This document shows, one piece after another, positions 63,541-64,000 of a DNA stretch of 64,000 bases. The translations under genes and the position numbers were made by a program. Below the pieces are notes generated by a model. It saw nothing but the letters and a program-made list of their open reading frames with translations. It did no database searches and was not told where the DNA came from. The DNA is from Synergistaceae bacterium. Its GTDB lineage: Bacteria > Synergistota > Synergistia > Synergistales > Aminithiophilaceae. Numbering within the stretch: position 1 is the first letter of the stretch; every line of letters starts with the position of its first letter. The stretch covers positions 124,001 to 188,000 of the forward strand of contig JAESII010000007.1 in assembly GCA_016756725.1 (NCBI GenBank), written 5' to 3'.

Positions 63541-63574
63541 GCGCGAGGCCCCAGACGGAATTGTCCGGGGCCTC
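63541..63574 (-). terminator. Intrinsic terminator of the tRNA Thr-Tyr-Thr operon
   Basis: gcgaggcccc ... ggggcctcgc, followed on the minus strand by gcttttc. Confidence 0.75.
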
Positions 63575-63583
63575 GCTATTACT

Positions 63584-63656
63584 GGAGCCGACTTCCGGAC
63601 TCGAACCGGAGACCCCATCCTTACCATGGATGTGCTCTACCTACTGAGCTAAGTCG
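63584..63656 (-). tRNA. tRNA-Thr (GGT)
   Basis: GCCGACTTAGCTCAGTAGGTAGAGCACATCCATGGTAAGGATG...AGTCGGC-T, CCA encoded. Confidence 0.95.
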
Positions 63657-63675
63657 GCCTGTGTTCAAAAATGGT

Positions 63676-63757
63676 GGTGGGAGTAGGATTTGAACCTACG
63701 TAGGCGCTAGCCGGCAGATTTACAGTCTGCTGCCTTTGACCACTCGGCCATCCCACC
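63676..63757 (-). tRNA. tRNA-Tyr (GTA)
   Basis: GGTGGGATGGCCGAGTGG...GCAGACTGTAAATCTGC, long variable arm, TCCCACC-A, CCA encoded. Confidence 0.95.
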
Positions 63758-63877
63758 ACGTTTGGCGCTGCCTTGTCCCCTAGGGCGTGAAACGTTGCCG
63801 TTACTGGACTCGTGGTATGTTACCCCAGAATGCTCCCACTGTCAACAGCTTCGACGGAAAAGCCCGGAAGACGATGG

Positions 63878-63950
63878 AGCCGGCGGCCGGACTCGAACCG
63901 GCGACCTGCTGATTACAAGTCAGCTGCTCTACCAGCTGAGCTACACCGGC
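63878..63950 (-). tRNA. tRNA-Thr (TGT)
   Basis: GCCGGTGTAGCTCAGCTGGTAGAGCAGCTGACTTGTAATCAGC...CGCCGGC-T, CCA encoded. Confidence 0.95.
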
Positions 63951-64000
63951 TTGGCGCTCCCGTATTATAGCGTAACGTCCGGGGCCGTCAACGAAGCTTC

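Overview
High-GC bacterial chromosomal window with dense operons and no rRNA, CRISPR or IS element that I could support. Gene content (V-type ATPase, PFOR, glycine-reductase-type selenoprotein, amino-acid/organic-acid metabolism) fits an anaerobic amino-acid fermenter, possibly Synergistota (inference only). Main blocks: APC permease and nitroreductase; PFOR (minus); nine-gene V-type ATPase operon D-G-C-I-K-F-E-A-B (minus); Rrf2 regulator / Fe-S protein / hybrid cluster protein locus; GrdE-GrdB pair (minus) where GrdB is a selenoprotein read through an in-frame UGA at 22908-22910 that the ORF track splits in two; CdaR-like regulator and two-gene ABC transporter; saccharopine dehydrogenase-like and NhaC antiporter; GntR, MFS, tag, Usp; threonine dehydratase, HI0933-type flavoprotein, ornithine/DAP-type decarboxylase; stand-alone Mrp/Mbh-like cation antiporter module; 2-hydroxyacyl-CoA dehydratase-like protein with activase and an ABC importer; tRNA Gly-Phe-Asp-Val cluster; glgB; then the conserved rplL-rplJ-rplA-rplK-nusG-secE-tRNATrp-rpmG-tuf region with a tRNA Thr-Tyr-Thr operon upstream. 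Beyond the ORF track I found: the Sec codon with a hairpin just downstream, a 49-aa rpmG, a frameshifted rubrerythrin-like gene, three degraded genes (FadL-type porin, LUD-domain protein, unknown ORF with UGA and UAG lesions), consensus promoters overlapping regulator palindromes (Rrf2, GntR), and several very long perfect hairpins at gene ends.
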